This document shows positions 52,587 through 61,803 of a stretch of 64,000 nucleotides of DNA, piece after piece. The notes below the pieces were generated by a model. The model was not told where the DNA came from. It did not search any database and saw only the letters and a list, made by a program, of their open reading frames with translations. Each line of letters starts with the position of its first letter. Position 1 is the first letter of the stretch. This stretch comes from Streptomyces sp. YPW6 (GTDB lineage Bacteria > Actinomycetota > Actinomycetes > Streptomycetales > Streptomycetaceae), in the NCBI RefSeq assembly GCF_018866325.1, contig NZ_CP076457.1:2453001-2517000 (forward strand). Direction: 5' to 3'. The position numbers were made by a program, and so were the translations under genes.

Positions 52587-54812
52587 TCACTGGCCGAGCA
52601 GACCGACGCCGGGACGTTCGCCCGGCTGGGTGTCGTCCTCCCCGGGCTGGGGCGGCAGCTCCGGGCTCTTGGTGGGCGGGGTGACGGTCGGGCTCTCCGT
52701 CGGCGGTGCGGGCGTGGTCGGGGTCTCGCTGGGCGTCTCGCTCGGCGTCTGGGACGGGGTGTCCGACGGGGTCGGCTCCTCGGTCTCGGTGGGCGCCTCG
52801 GAGGGCGTGTCCGAGGGGGTCGGCGGGGCGGGCGCCTCGCCGCGCTCCACGTCCTGGAGGTCGAACGTCTTGCCGGAACCGCCGCCGAGGGCGCCGAGGG
52901 TGTAGTCGGCCCAGATCCGGGCCGGGAAGCCGCCGCCGTTCGCACGGCCGGCGTTGGCCGTACCGGTGAGGGAGACCTGCTTGCGGCCGCCGTCGCCCTC
53001 GCCGAAGAGCGCCACGACCGTGGTCAGTTCCGGGGTGTAGCCGGCGAACCAGGCGGACTTGTTGTCCTCGGAGGTGCCGGTCTTGCCCGCCGCGTCGTAG
53101 GCGGGGGTGTTGGCCGCGGCGCCGGATCCGGCGTCGACGACCCCGGTGAGCGCCTTGGTCACGGTGTCGGCCGAGGCGCGGCTGATGACCTGCTCCCGCT
53201 TGGGCTTCTCCGGGTCGACCGTGCGGTCGCGGTGCTCGGCGGACTGGAGGATGTGCGGGGTGACCTTCTGGCCGTGGTTGTCGAGTGTGGCGTACGCGCC
53301 GGCCATGTCCCAGGTCGAGGCGTTCATGGTGCCGAGCGAGACCGCGGGGCGCTCGGGGAAGTTCTTGTCCGGTACGCCGAGGCCGAGCGCCGTCTGCTTC
53401 GCGGCGGCGGGACTCACGTCGACGATCATCTGCGCGAAGACGGAGTTGACCGAGCTGTTCATCGCCCGCTGGACGGAGATCGGACCGTAGTCCCGGCCGT
53501 CCTCGTTCTGCGGGTTGAACGGGGTGTCGCTGCCGACGACGGGCCGCTTGCTGGTGCCGTCGTAGACGGTGTTGAGCCCGATCAGCCGGCCGTCCTGGGT
53601 CGTCGACTCGTTCTCCAGGGCGGAGGCGAGCACGAGCGGCTTGAAGGTGGAGGCGGGCTGGTAGTCCTGGCGGGTGGCGTTGCTGATGTAGTGCTTGATG
53701 TAGTCCTCGCCGCCGTACAGCGCGACGACCTTGCCGGTCTTCGGGTCGACGGAGGTGGCGCCCGCCTGGACGCCCGCGTCGACCGTGCTGCCCTCGCGGT
53801 CGAGCTTGGACTCCAGCTGGTCGTCGACCGCCTTCTCCAGCTCCTGCTGGCGCTTCTTGTCGACGGTGAGGGTGAAGGTCCAGCCGCCGGCCTCGCGGTC
53901 CTCGGCGGTGACGCCCTGCTTGTCCAGCTCCTTGTTGGCCGCCTCGACGAGATAGCCGGTCTGGCCCTCCATGCCCGCGGCCGGCTTCGGCTTCTGCGGG
54001 ACGGGGAACTCCAGCTTCGCCTTCTCGGATCCGGTGAGCCAGTCCATCTCGACCATGTTGCGCAGGGTGTAGGCCCAGCGCTCCTTGACCAGCTTCTTGC
54101 CGGTGTCGGTGGCGGTCGCCCAGTCGTACTGGCTGGGGGCCTGGAGCAGGGAGGCGAGGTAGGCGCCCTGGGAGACGTCCAGGTCCTTGGCGTCGACGCC
54201 GTAGTAGGCCTGGGCCGCCGCCTGGATACCGCTGGCGCCGCGCCCGTAGTAGGCGGTGTTGATGTACCCGGCGAGGATCTCGTCCTTGGACTTCTGCTGG
54301 TCGACCTTGAGCGAGATCACCAGCTCCTTGAGCTTGCGGCTCACGGTGACGTCCTGCGTCAGGTAGTAGTTCTTCACGTACTGCTGGGTGATCGTCGAGC
54401 CACCCTGCTTGCCCTTGCCCCTGAGCGTGTTGAGCACACCGCGCGTCGTGCCCTTCAGGTCGACGCCCTGGTCCTTGTAGAAGGTCTTGTTCTCGGCGGC
54501 GACGAAGGCGTGCTGAACCTTCTCCGGCACCTCGTCCAGGTCGACGATCTGGCGGTTGACGCCCTTGCCGGTCCGGGCGAGGACCGTGCCGTCGCTGTAC
54601 TGGTAGACGTTGCTCTGCCGCTCCGCCATGGCGTTGGCGGCGGGGACGTCGACGTACAGGTAGAGCGCGCCGAAGGCGCCCATGCCCAGCAGGACGATCC
54701 CGAAGAACGCGCCCAGCAGCTTCTTCCACGTGAAGAGTCTGCGTATGCCGCCGCTCTTCGCCTCCCGGCGCGATTCCTGCGCCTGGGCTCGTCGCGCATC
54801 CGCTCGACCCAT
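52587..54812 (-). CDS. Bifunctional penicillin-binding protein (class A)
   Basis: This 741-residue peptidoglycan synthase has an N-terminal cytoplasmic basic stretch and one membrane anchor (about residues 31-55, LLGAFFGIVLLGMGAFGAL). The glycosyltransferase domain has AFVAAENKTFYKDQG and GGSTITQQYVKNYYL. The transpeptidase domain has the nucleophile motif STFK in QPASTFKPLV, SVN in NSSVNSVF and KTGT in AAGKTGTSED. The last 100 residues are Pro/Thr/Ser/Glu-rich, as in many Streptomyces PBPs. GGGAG lies ten bases before ATG 54812. It diverges from the SPFH operon. Confidence 0.95.
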   Translation of the reverse strand: MGRADARRAQAQESRREAKSGGIRRLFTWKKLLGAFFGIVLLGMGAFGALYLYVDVPAANAMAERQSNVYQYSDGTVLARTGKGVNRQIVDLDEVPEKVQHAFVAAENKTFYKDQGVDLKGTTRGVLNTLRGKGKQGGSTITQQYVKNYYLTQDVTVSRKLKELVISLKVDQQKSKDEILAGYINTAYYGRGASGIQAAAQAYYGVDAKDLDVSQGAYLASLLQAPSQYDWATATDTGKKLVKERWAYTLRNMVEMDWLTGSEKAKLEFPVPQKPKPAAGMEGQTGYLVEAANKELDKQGVTAEDREAGGWTFTLTVDKKRQQELEKAVDDQLESKLDREGSTVDAGVQAGATSVDPKTGKVVALYGGEDYIKHYISNATRQDYQPASTFKPLVLASALENESTTQDGRLIGLNTVYDGTSKRPVVGSDTPFNPQNEDGRDYGPISVQRAMNSSVNSVFAQMIVDVSPAAAKQTALGLGVPDKNFPERPAVSLGTMNASTWDMAGAYATLDNHGQKVTPHILQSAEHRDRTVDPEKPKREQVISRASADTVTKALTGVVDAGSGAAANTPAYDAAGKTGTSEDNKSAWFAGYTPELTTVVALFGEGDGGRKQVSLTGTANAGRANGGGFPARIWADYTLGALGGGSGKTFDLQDVERGEAPAPPTPSDTPSEAPTETEEPTPSDTPSQTPSETPSETPTTPAPPTESPTVTPPTKSPELPPQPGEDDTQPGERPGVGLLGQ

Positions 54813-54998
54813 TGGTGTGTCGCTCCCGCTTCTCTGCTCGGCCGGTCCGCTCGGTTTCCTCGGTCCACTCAGACCTGCCAGCTAACACCGACGACAGGGA
54901 CAAAAGACAAGCGATCCGGCCTTTTGCGGACGTGAGAATCAGCACCCGCCTCTACAGGAACCGACTCCCCAGGGCTGGACATGGTTGCGAGAACAGTT

Positions 54999-55014
54999 AA
55001 TGTGTAATCACATT
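54999..55014. promoter_or_regulatory. Perfect palindrome in the SPFH promoter
   Basis: AATGTGTAATCACATT is a perfect 16-bp palindrome, 38 bp before ATG 55053 and just before a TAGCGT box (-10-like). A repressor, perhaps GntR-like or the RHH protein of this operon, could bind here. Confidence 0.5.
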
Positions 55015-55052
55015 GCTAGCGTGGTGCGATACCGCACAGAACGGGGGAACCC

Positions 55053-56024
55053 ATGACCGGTCAGCACGAGAACCACCACCCGGACGCCTCGGCGCCGGAC
55101 CTCTCCGTCGACGCTCCCGACATGCCCGCACCGCAGGTCAGGGAGGTCGCGGCGCACGCGATCCCGGGCGGCCTGGGGCTGCTCCTGACGGTGCTCGGGG
55201 TGTTCGCGGGGGTCGGCCTCGTCATCGGCGGCGCGGTGCTGAACGGGGACGGCGCGGGCACCGTGGGCGTCACGCTCCTCATCCTCGGGGTGCTCCTCGC
55301 GATCACCTCGTTCTTCTGCATGAGCGGTGTGAAGATGGTCGCTCCGGGCGAGGCCCGGGTGATCCAGCTCTTCGGCCGGTACGTCGGCACCATCCGCGCC
55401 GACGGGCTCCGCTGGATCAACCCGCTGACCTCCAGCCAGAAGATCTCCACCCGCGTCCGCAACCACGAGACCGCCGTCCTCAAGGTCAACGACGCCTACG
55501 GCAACCCGATCGAACTGGCCGCGATCGTCGTCTGGAAGGTCGAGGACACCGCCCAGGCGCTCTTCGAGGTCGACGACTTCCTGGAGTTCGTCGCCACCCA
55601 GACCGAGGCGGCCGTCCGGCACATCGCCATCGAGTACCCCTACGACGCCCACGACGAGGACGGCCTCTCGCTGCGCGGCAACGCCGAGGAGATCACCGAG
55701 AAGCTGGGCGTCGAGCTGACCGCCCGGGTCCAGGCCGCGGGCGTCCGGATCATCGAGTCGCGCTTCAGCCACCTCGCGTACGCCCCGGAGATCGCCTCCG
55801 CCATGCTCCAGCGCCAGCAGGCCGGCGCGGTCGTCGCCGCCCGCCAGCAGATCGTCGAGGGCGCGGTGGGCATGGTCGAGACGGCCCTGCTCCGGATCGC
55901 CGAGCAGGACATCGTGGAGCTGGACTCCGAGCGGAAGGCCGCCATGGTCAGCAATCTGATGGTGGTGCTGTGCGGCGACCGCAGCGCCCAGCCGGTCCTC
56001 AACACGGGCACCCTCTACCAGTGA
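55053..56024 (+). CDS. SPFH/band-7 membrane protein
   Basis: This 323-residue stomatin/prohibitin-like scaffold protein has two hydrophobic segments (about residues 38-62 and 68-92; [38 protein letters not shown]) anchoring it to the membrane. The SPFH domain follows ([62 protein letters not shown]). The C-terminal half is helical ([20 protein letters not shown]), for oligomerisation. GGGGGA precedes ATG 55053. Its stop overlaps the next gene, so both are one operon. Confidence 0.9.
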   Translation: MTGQHENHHPDASAPDLSVDAPDMPAPQVREVAAHAIPGGLGLLLTVLGVFAGVGLVIGGAVLNGDGAGTVGVTLLILGVLLAITSFFCMSGVKMVAPGEARVIQLFGRYVGTIRADGLRWINPLTSSQKISTRVRNHETAVLKVNDAYGNPIELAAIVVWKVEDTAQALFEVDDFLEFVATQTEAAVRHIAIEYPYDAHDEDGLSLRGNAEEITEKLGVELTARVQAAGVRIIESRFSHLAYAPEIASAMLQRQQAGAVVAARQQIVEGAVGMVETALLRIAEQDIVELDSERKAAMVSNLMVVLCGDRSAQPVLNTGTLYQ

Positions 56025-56308
56025 CCGGCCAGACGCCTCCCCGGCGGACGCCGGCGTCCCGGCCGCAGCAGCGCAAGCAGATGCTGCTGCGGCTGGACCC
56101 CGCGGTGCACGACGCGCTCGCCCGCTGGGCCTCCGACGAACTGCGCAGCGCCAACGCGCAGATCGAGTTCCTGCTGCGGCGGGCCCTCGCGGAGGCGGGC
56201 CGGCTGCCCGGGGAGGCGCGGCCGATCCCCCGGCGGGGACGGCCGCCCGGACGGCCCCCGGAGGGGGCGGAGCCCCCGCCCGGGACAGGCGGCCAGGACA
56301 CCGCCTAG
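56021..56308 (+). CDS. Small ribbon-helix-helix (Arc-like) protein
   Basis: This is a 95-residue basic protein. Residues 18-55 (RKQMLLRLDPAVHDALARWA, then LRSANAQIEFLLRRAL) fit the Arc/HicB-type ribbon-helix-helix pattern for DNA binding. The tail is Pro/Gly/Arg-rich. GTG 56021 overlaps the SPFH stop (GTGA). Such a coupled SPFH-RHH pair suggests that the RHH protein represses its own operon, perhaps at the 54999-55014 palindrome. A toxin-antitoxin role is possible but no toxin is seen. Confidence 0.85.
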   Translation: MTGQTPPRRTPASRPQQRKQMLLRLDPAVHDALARWASDELRSANAQIEFLLRRALAEAGRLPGEARPIPRRGRPPGRPPEGAEPPPGTGGQDTA

Positions 56309-56337
56309 CACGGCAGCCCCCGCCACGTACCGGCACC

Positions 56338-56368
56338 GCGCCCCGGCCCGACTCCTGGGCCGGGGCGC
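56338..56368. terminator. Terminator of the SPFH-RHH operon
   Basis: A 12-bp stem (56338-56349 with 56357-56368) closes on a 7-nt loop and is followed by TTCTC. It stands just ahead of the PadR promoter. Confidence 0.75.
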
Positions 56369-56379
56369 TTCTCGGACGC

Positions 56380-56412
56380 GTATACATCGCGGGTATACAC
56401 ACCGTGTACAGT
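56380..56412 (+). promoter_or_regulatory. PadR operator/promoter with three GTATAC-type sites
   Basis: GTATAC occurs at 56380-56385 and 56393-56398 and GTGTAC at 56404-56409, spaced 13 and 11 bp. TACAGT at 56407-56412 reads as a -10 box eight bases before ATG 56420, so the message may be leaderless. Autoregulation by the PadR protein is the simple reading. Confidence 0.65.
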
Positions 56413-56419
56413 GCTCCGC

Positions 56420-56944
56420 ATGTCTATCGGTCACACCCTCCTCGGGCTCCTGGAGTCCGGCCCCCGCCACGGCTACGACCTGAAGCGGACCTTCGACGAG
56501 AAGTTCGGCCAGGACCGCCCGCTGCACTACGGCCAGGTCTACTCGACGATGTCCCGGCTCCTGAAGAACGGGCTCGTCGAGGTCGACGGCGTCGAGAGCG
56601 AGGGAGGCCCCGAGCGCAAGCGGTACGCCATCACCGACGCCGGGATCACCGATGTCTCGCAGTGGCTGGCCCAGCCCGAGAAGCCGGAGCCCTACCTCCA
56701 GTCGACGCTCTACACCAAGGTCGTCCTCGCGCTGCTGACCGACCGCAGCGCGGCCGGCCTGCTGGACACCCAGCGCTCGGCGCATCTGCGGATGATGCGC
56801 GTCCTCACCGACCGCAAGCGCAAGGGCGACCTCGCCGACCAGCTGATCTGCGACCACGCCCTGTTCCACCTCGAAGCCGATCTGCGCTGGCTGGAACTGA
56901 CCGCAGCCCGTCTCGACCAGCTCGCCAAGGTGGTGGCTCCGTGA
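56420..56944 (+). CDS. PadR-family transcriptional regulator
   Basis: This 174-residue repressor has the PadR winged helix at residues 1-80 (LLGLLESGPRHGYDLKRTF, LHYGQVYSTMSRLLKNGLVE, RKRYAITDAG). The helical Vir_act_alpha_C dimerisation part follows (LLDTQRSAHLRMMRVLTDR). ATG 56420 is preceded by no Shine-Dalgarno site. The stop overlaps the ABC transporter start (GTGA). PadR proteins next to ABC exporters usually repress them until a drug binds. Confidence 0.93.
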   Translation: MSIGHTLLGLLESGPRHGYDLKRTFDEKFGQDRPLHYGQVYSTMSRLLKNGLVEVDGVESEGGPERKRYAITDAGITDVSQWLAQPEKPEPYLQSTLYTKVVLALLTDRSAAGLLDTQRSAHLRMMRVLTDRKRKGDLADQLICDHALFHLEADLRWLELTAARLDQLAKVVAP

Positions 56945-57627
56945 TCCCCGAAGGCTCCCTGCTCGCCGCGCGCGATCTGCGCAAGACCTACGGTTCGACG
57001 CCCGCCCTGGACGGCGCGTCGTTCTCCGTGCACGCCGGCGAGGTCGTCGCCGTGATGGGCCCCTCCGGCTCCGGCAAGTCGACCCTGCTGCACTGTCTGG
57101 CCGGGATCATCACGCCCGACTCCGGCACCATCACCTACGCGGGCCGCGAGCTGTCCGCGCTGTCCGACGCCGAGCGCAGCGCCCTGCGACGCGGCGACTT
57201 CGGCTTCGTCTTCCAGTTCGGGCAGCTCGTCCCCGAGCTGACCTGCGTGGAGAACGTCGCCCTGCCGCTGCGGCTCAACGGCATGAAGCGCAGGGCCGCG
57301 GAGCGCACCGCGCTGGAGTGGATGGAGCGCCTGGAGGTCGAGGACGTCGGGGCCCAGCGTCCCGGCGAGGTCTCCGGCGGACAGGGCCAGCGGGTCGCCG
57401 TGGCCCGCGCGCTGGCCGCGTCGCCCAAGGTGATCTTCGCGGACGAGCCGACCGGCGCGCTGGACTCGCTCAACGGTGAGCGGGTGATGGAACTGCTGAC
57501 CGAGGCCGCCCGCTCCGCCAACGTGGCCGTGGTGCTGGTGACCCACGAGGCCCGGGTCGCCGCCTACTCCGACCGTGACGTCACCGTGCGCGACGGCCGG
57601 GTCAGGGACCTGGAGCACTCCGCATGA
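56941..57627 (+). CDS. ABC transporter ATP-binding protein (MacB/LolD type)
   Basis: This 228-residue ATPase has Walker A GPSGSGKST, the Q-loop in FVFQFGQLVPELT, signature VSGGQGQRVAVARAL, Walker B VIFADEPTGALD and the switch His in VLVTHEARVA. It overlaps the PadR gene before it and the permease gene after it (ATGA), so the three form a tight operon. The family works with FtsX-like permeases in the extrusion of peptides or lipids, or in mechanotransmission. Confidence 0.95.
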   Translation: MIPEGSLLAARDLRKTYGSTPALDGASFSVHAGEVVAVMGPSGSGKSTLLHCLAGIITPDSGTITYAGRELSALSDAERSALRRGDFGFVFQFGQLVPELTCVENVALPLRLNGMKRRAAERTALEWMERLEVEDVGAQRPGEVSGGQGQRVAVARALAASPKVIFADEPTGALDSLNGERVMELLTEAARSANVAVVLVTHEARVAAYSDRDVTVRDGRVRDLEHSA

Positions 57628-60017
57628 CCCTGCTCGACGAGAAGCGGGCGGCGGCGCCCCCGCGCCCCGCACCGCCCTCCTGGCCCGCGGCGGCCCTCCG
57701 CGACCTGGGCCTCGGCGTCCGGTTCGCCGCCGCCGGCGGCCGTGAGGGCTGGATCCGTACGCTGCTGACCGCGGTCGGCGTCGGCCTCGGTGTCGCCCTG
57801 CTGCTGCTCGCCTCCTCCGTACCGCACCTGCTCGACGAGCGGAACGCGCGCGAACAGGCCCGCGGCGAGACGCGGATATCCGATGCGCCCGACGCGCGCG
57901 CCGCGAAGTCGGACAGCTCGGTGGTGCGGATCAACGCCACCTCCGAGTACCGGGACCGGACCGTCGCCGGGTACCTGATGCGCGCGGACGGTCCGGCGCC
58001 GGTCCTGCCGCCGGGGGTCGACCGCTTCCCGGCCGCGGACACCATGGTGGTCTCCCCCGCGCTGAAGGAACTGCTGGCCGGCCCCGGCAACGAACTGCTG
58101 CGTGAGCGGCTGCCGTACGCGATCACCGGCACGATCGACGACGCCGGGCTGCGCTCCCCCAACGAACTCCTCTACTACGCGGGCAGCGACACCCTGACGC
58201 CCGCGAAGGGCGGCCACCGCATCGAGGGGTACGGGGACCCCCGCCAGGGCGATCCCCTGCCGCCCCTGCTGATCGTGCTCGTCGTGATGGTCTGCGTCGT
58301 GCTGCTGGTGCCCGTGGCGATCTTCATCGCCACCGCCGTGCGCTTCGGCGGCGACCGCCGCGACCGCCGGCTGGCCGCGCTGCGCCTGGTCGGTGCGGAC
58401 ATCCGGACGACCCGGCGGATCGCCGCCGGGGAGGCGATGTTCGGCGCGCTGCTCGGGCTGCTGATCGGTCTGGCGTTCTTCCTGGTGGGCCGGTTGTTCG
58501 TCGGCTCGGTGGAGATCTGGGACGTCAGCGCGTTCCCCGCCGACCTGGTCCCCGATCCCCGGCTCGCCCTGCTCATCGTGGTGGCCGTGCCGCTGACCGC
58601 CGTCCTCGTCACCCTGATCGCGATGCGGTCCGTGGTGATCGAGCCGCTCGGCGTCGTACGCCGGGGGCGTGAGCGCGGGCGCCGGCTCGGGTGGCGGCTG
58701 CTGATGCCCGCGGCCGGTCTCGCGGTGCTCGCCGCGACGGGCCGCACCAACGGGTACGAGCCGGTCAACCCCTTCGCCATCGCCTCGGGCGCGGTCCTGG
58801 TGCTGGTGGGGCTCGCGCTGCTGCTGCCCTGGGTGGTCGAGGCCTGTGTGAACCGGCTGCGCGGCGGCCCGGTGCCCTGGCAGCTCGCCACCCGCAGGCT
58901 CCAGCTGAGCAGCGGAGCCGCGTCCCGCGCGGTCAGCGGGGTGACGGTCGCGGTGGCCGGCGCGATCGCGCTCCAGATGCTGTTCGCCGCGATGAACGCC
59001 GACTTCCACCGGGTGACCGGCCAGGACCCCTCGCGGGCCCAGTTCGCCGCGTACTCCGAGGACGTCACCGGCGAGGCCGCCACCTCGGCGATCGAACAGT
59101 TCCGCGCCACCCCGGGCGTGGAGGCGGTGATCGGCTCGGTGGAGGCGTACGCGACCAAGCCCGGGACGTACGCGGACGACGCGATGCAGCCGACCACCTC
59201 GCTGACCGTCGGCACCTGCGCGACCCTGCGCGAACTGGCCCGCATCGACCGCTGCGAGGACGGCGACGCCTTCGTCGTCCACCCTCCGGACAACCGGGAC
59301 CAGGCGGGCTGGGTGGACCGGACCGCGCGCAAGGGCAAGACCGTGCTGATCGGGGAGGGCATGGGCGCGGAGCCGTTCCGGTGGACGCTGCCCGCCGGCA
59401 CCGAGACCGTGCCGGGCCGCAAGGACCCGATGGGCGAGACCCATTTCGGGATCATGGCGACCACCGGCGCGCTGGACGCGGGCAAGCTGCCCGGCGCCAC
59501 GATCGTCGCGCAGGTCCGGGTCGACGAGAGCGTGCCGGACGTCGCCGAGCACGTGCGCAACACGGCGGTCAGGATCGATCCCGGGGTGCGCTTCGTCGAG
59601 CTGAACTCGGTGGCGCGCGACCGTCAGTACGACAGTGTGCAGACCGGACTCCAGGTCGGGGCGACCGCGGTGCTGCTGCTGATCGCGGCCTCGATGCTGG
59701 TCTCCCAGCTGGAGCAGTTGCGCGAGCGCAGGCGGCTGCTGTCGGTGCTGGTCGCCTTCGGCACCCGGCGCCCGACGCTCGGCTGGTCGGTGCTGTGGCA
59801 GACCGCCGTGCCGGTGGCCCTCGGGCTGGCGGTCGCCGTCGCGGGCGGGCTGGGGCTCGGCGGGACCCTCGCCTGGATGATCGGCAAGTCGGTGGCCGAC
59901 TGGTGGCTGTTCTGGCCGATGGTGGGCGCCGGGGGCGCGTTGATCGCGCTGGTGACGCTGGCCTCGCTGCCGCCGCTGTGGCGCCTGATGCGCCCGGAGG
60001 GGCTGCGGACCGAGTGA
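57624..60017 (+). CDS. FtsX-like ABC permease
   Basis: This 797-residue membrane component pairs with the ATPase encoded before it. Helices are seen near residues 45-65 (WIRTLLTAVGVGLGVALLLL), 212-240, 275-305 and 325-350 (FtsX domain 1). They recur at about 385-410 and 428-455, and at the C-terminus (VALGLAVAVAGGLGLGGTLAW). Two large extracytoplasmic regions lie between them. The arrangement (two FtsX domains, about 800 residues) is common for PadR-linked actinomycete exporters. The ATG overlaps the ATPase stop. Confidence 0.93.
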   Translation: MTLLDEKRAAAPPRPAPPSWPAAALRDLGLGVRFAAAGGREGWIRTLLTAVGVGLGVALLLLASSVPHLLDERNAREQARGETRISDAPDARAAKSDSSVVRINATSEYRDRTVAGYLMRADGPAPVLPPGVDRFPAADTMVVSPALKELLAGPGNELLRERLPYAITGTIDDAGLRSPNELLYYAGSDTLTPAKGGHRIEGYGDPRQGDPLPPLLIVLVVMVCVVLLVPVAIFIATAVRFGGDRRDRRLAALRLVGADIRTTRRIAAGEAMFGALLGLLIGLAFFLVGRLFVGSVEIWDVSAFPADLVPDPRLALLIVVAVPLTAVLVTLIAMRSVVIEPLGVVRRGRERGRRLGWRLLMPAAGLAVLAATGRTNGYEPVNPFAIASGAVLVLVGLALLLPWVVEACVNRLRGGPVPWQLATRRLQLSSGAASRAVSGVTVAVAGAIALQMLFAAMNADFHRVTGQDPSRAQFAAYSEDVTGEAATSAIEQFRATPGVEAVIGSVEAYATKPGTYADDAMQPTTSLTVGTCATLRELARIDRCEDGDAFVVHPPDNRDQAGWVDRTARKGKTVLIGEGMGAEPFRWTLPAGTETVPGRKDPMGETHFGIMATTGALDAGKLPGATIVAQVRVDESVPDVAEHVRNTAVRIDPGVRFVELNSVARDRQYDSVQTGLQVGATAVLLLIAASMLVSQLEQLRERRRLLSVLVAFGTRRPTLGWSVLWQTAVPVALGLAVAVAGGLGLGGTLAWMIGKSVADWWLFWPMVGAGGALIALVTLASLPPLWRLMRPEGLRTE

Positions 60018-60036
60018 TCCGCGCGTGATGGGCGTA

Positions 60037-60070
60037 CGGCCGGGGCCTCCGGGAACGGAAGCCCCGGCCG
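60037..60070. terminator. Terminator between FtsX permease and oxyR
   Basis: A 15-bp stem with one mismatch (60037-60051 with 60056-60070) and a 4-nt loop GGAA, followed by TTT. It can serve both convergent genes. Confidence 0.75.
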
Positions 60071-60110
60071 TTTCACGTCCCGGCCGTTCCGTGTCCCGGC
60101 CGCGTACGGC

Positions 60111-61103
60111 TCACTCCTGGTCGGGGTGGTCCACCACACGCACCGGCAGCGGCCGCATCGCCTCGCGCAGGGCGGCCGCGAACTCCTCGAACTCGCCGCC
60201 GCGCGCCGACCCGGTCCGCATCGCCAGCGCGACCCGCCGGGTGGGCGCCGGGTGGGCGAAGTACCCGGTGGACAGCGCGTCGTTGCGGCCGGTCTCCACG
60301 GTCACCGCGGTGCGCGGCAGCAGCGTCACCCCGAGCCCTCCGGCGACCAGCTGCACGAGGGTGGAGAGCCCGGCGGCGGTCGTGGTGACCGGCGCGCCCC
60401 GGGTGCGGCCGGCCTCGCGGCAGATGTCCAGGGCCTGGTCCCGCAGGCAGTGCCCCTCGTCCAGGAGCAGCAGCGGCAGTTCGCGCAGGGCGTCCCGGGG
60501 GATGTCCGCCCGGCCGCCGAGACCGTGGTCCTGCTCCATGACCAGCACGAAGTCCTCGTCGAAGAGCGGGATCTCGGCGACGCCCGGCACCCCGAGCGGC
60601 ACCGCGAGCAGCAGCAGGTCCAGACGCCCGGCGCCGAGCCCGTCGAGCAGCGAGGAGGTCTGCTCCTCGTGGACCTGGAGGTCGAGGTCCGGGTAGCGCT
60701 CGTGGACGAGGCGGAGCACGGTGGGCAGGAGGTACGGGGCGACGGTCGGGATCACACCGAGCCGGAGGACGCCGGTGAACGGGGCCCGGACCGCCTCCGC
60801 CTCCTCCATCAGCGCGGCGACGGCCTCCAGCACCACTCCGGCCCGCGCCGCGAGCCGCTCCCCCGCGGGCGAGAGCAGCACCTTGCGCGTCGTACGCTCG
60901 ATGAGCCGGACACCCAGTGCCTCCTCCAGGGTGGACACCGCCCCGGAGAGGGCCGGCTGACTCATCCCGATTGCTGCCGCCGCGTCCCGGAAGTGCAGAT
61001 GTTCCGCCACGGCCGTGAAGGCCCGCAGCTGGGACAGGCTGGGCTGCTTGGCGGGCGACTTACCGGACTGCTTGGGACGTACGCCCTGATTCGCCTGGGT
61101 CAC
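60111..61103 (-). CDS. oxyR: Hydrogen-peroxide sensor OxyR (LysR family)
   Basis: This is a 330-residue LysR regulator. The HTH is SLSQLRAFTAVAEHLHFRDAAAAIGMSQPALSGAVSTLE. The substrate-binding domain carries Cys219 and Cys228 in LLDEGHCLRDQALDIC, the same spacing as the redox pair of E. coli OxyR, so peroxide sensing by disulfide formation is expected. GTG 61103 has GGAGGTG six bases upstream; the frame is open further but unlike the family. It diverges from ahpC, its standard target. Confidence 0.96.
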   Translation of the reverse strand: MTQANQGVRPKQSGKSPAKQPSLSQLRAFTAVAEHLHFRDAAAAIGMSQPALSGAVSTLEEALGVRLIERTTRKVLLSPAGERLAARAGVVLEAVAALMEEAEAVRAPFTGVLRLGVIPTVAPYLLPTVLRLVHERYPDLDLQVHEEQTSSLLDGLGAGRLDLLLLAVPLGVPGVAEIPLFDEDFVLVMEQDHGLGGRADIPRDALRELPLLLLDEGHCLRDQALDICREAGRTRGAPVTTTAAGLSTLVQLVAGGLGVTLLPRTAVTVETGRNDALSTGYFAHPAPTRRVALAMRTGSARGGEFEEFAAALREAMRPLPVRVVDHPDQE

Positions 61104-61236
61104 TGATAGGCACCTCCGATCATCCGGACCGAGTGTAGCTATTTCTGTGATCAATGCACTCTGTGCCAAGGTGGGAGCCGTCCAACCCTCAGGAAGACCC
61201 TCAAAAAGGGAATTCCAGACGTTGCAAGGAGAGCGC
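61104..61236. promoter_or_regulatory. oxyR-ahpC divergent regulatory region
   Basis: This 133-bp region is AT-richer than its surroundings. Elements such as GATAGG near the oxyR start and GTAGCTATTTC at about 61134-61144 fit the ATAG/CTAT half-sites of OxyR boxes. Ribosome sites lie at both ends (AAGGAGA for ahpC). Exact -10 and -35 boxes were not assigned. Confidence 0.5.
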
Positions 61237-61791
61237 GTGCTCACTGTCGGTGACAAGTTCCCCGAGTTCGACCTGACCGCTTGCGTCTCGCTGGAGAGCG
61301 GCAAGGAGTTCGAGCAGATCAACCACAAGACCTACGAGGGCAAGTGGAAGATCGTCTTCGCGTGGCCGAAGGACTTCACCTTCGTGTGCCCGACGGAGAT
61401 CGCCGCCTTCGGCAAGCTGAACGAGGAGTTCGCCGACCGCGACGCCCAGATCCTCGGCTTCTCCGGTGACTCCGAGTTCGTGCACCACGCCTGGCGCAAG
61501 GACCACCCGGACCTGACCGACCTGCCCTTCCCGATGCTGGCCGACTCGAAGCACGAGCTCATGCGCGACCTCGGCATCGAGGGCGAGGACGGCTTCGCCC
61601 AGCGCGCCGTCTTCATCGTCGACCAGAACAACGAGATCCAGTTCACGATGGTGACCGCCGGTTCCGTGGGCCGTAACCCCAAGGAGGTCCTGCGGGTCCT
61701 CGACGCCCTGCAGACCGACGAGCTGTGCCCGTGCAACTGGACCAAGGGCGAGAACACCCTCGACCCGGTCGCGCTCCTCTCGGGCGAGTGA
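61237..61791 (+). CDS. ahpC: Alkyl hydroperoxide reductase / peroxiredoxin AhpC
   Basis: This 184-residue typical 2-Cys peroxiredoxin reduces H2O2 and organic peroxides. The peroxidatic Cys51 is in PKDFTFVCPTEIAAF. The resolving region has Cys164 and Cys166 in TDELCPCNW, the actinomycete AhpC form that pairs with AhpD. GTG 61237 follows AAGGAGA. ahpD follows 12 bp downstream. Confidence 0.97.
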   Translation: MLTVGDKFPEFDLTACVSLESGKEFEQINHKTYEGKWKIVFAWPKDFTFVCPTEIAAFGKLNEEFADRDAQILGFSGDSEFVHHAWRKDHPDLTDLPFPMLADSKHELMRDLGIEGEDGFAQRAVFIVDQNNEIQFTMVTAGSVGRNPKEVLRVLDALQTDELCPCNWTKGENTLDPVALLSGE

Positions 61792-61803
61792 GCTGATACC
61801 GAC

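Noticed and set aside
52452..54935. 827-codon plus-strand ORF
   Set aside because: It is antisense to the penicillin-binding protein, whose motifs are unambiguous.
55013..56020. Frame upstream of the RHH protein as a 431-codon gene
   Set aside because: It is a shadow frame of the SPFH gene. Only the last 96 codons have an RHH pattern, with a GTGA overlap start.
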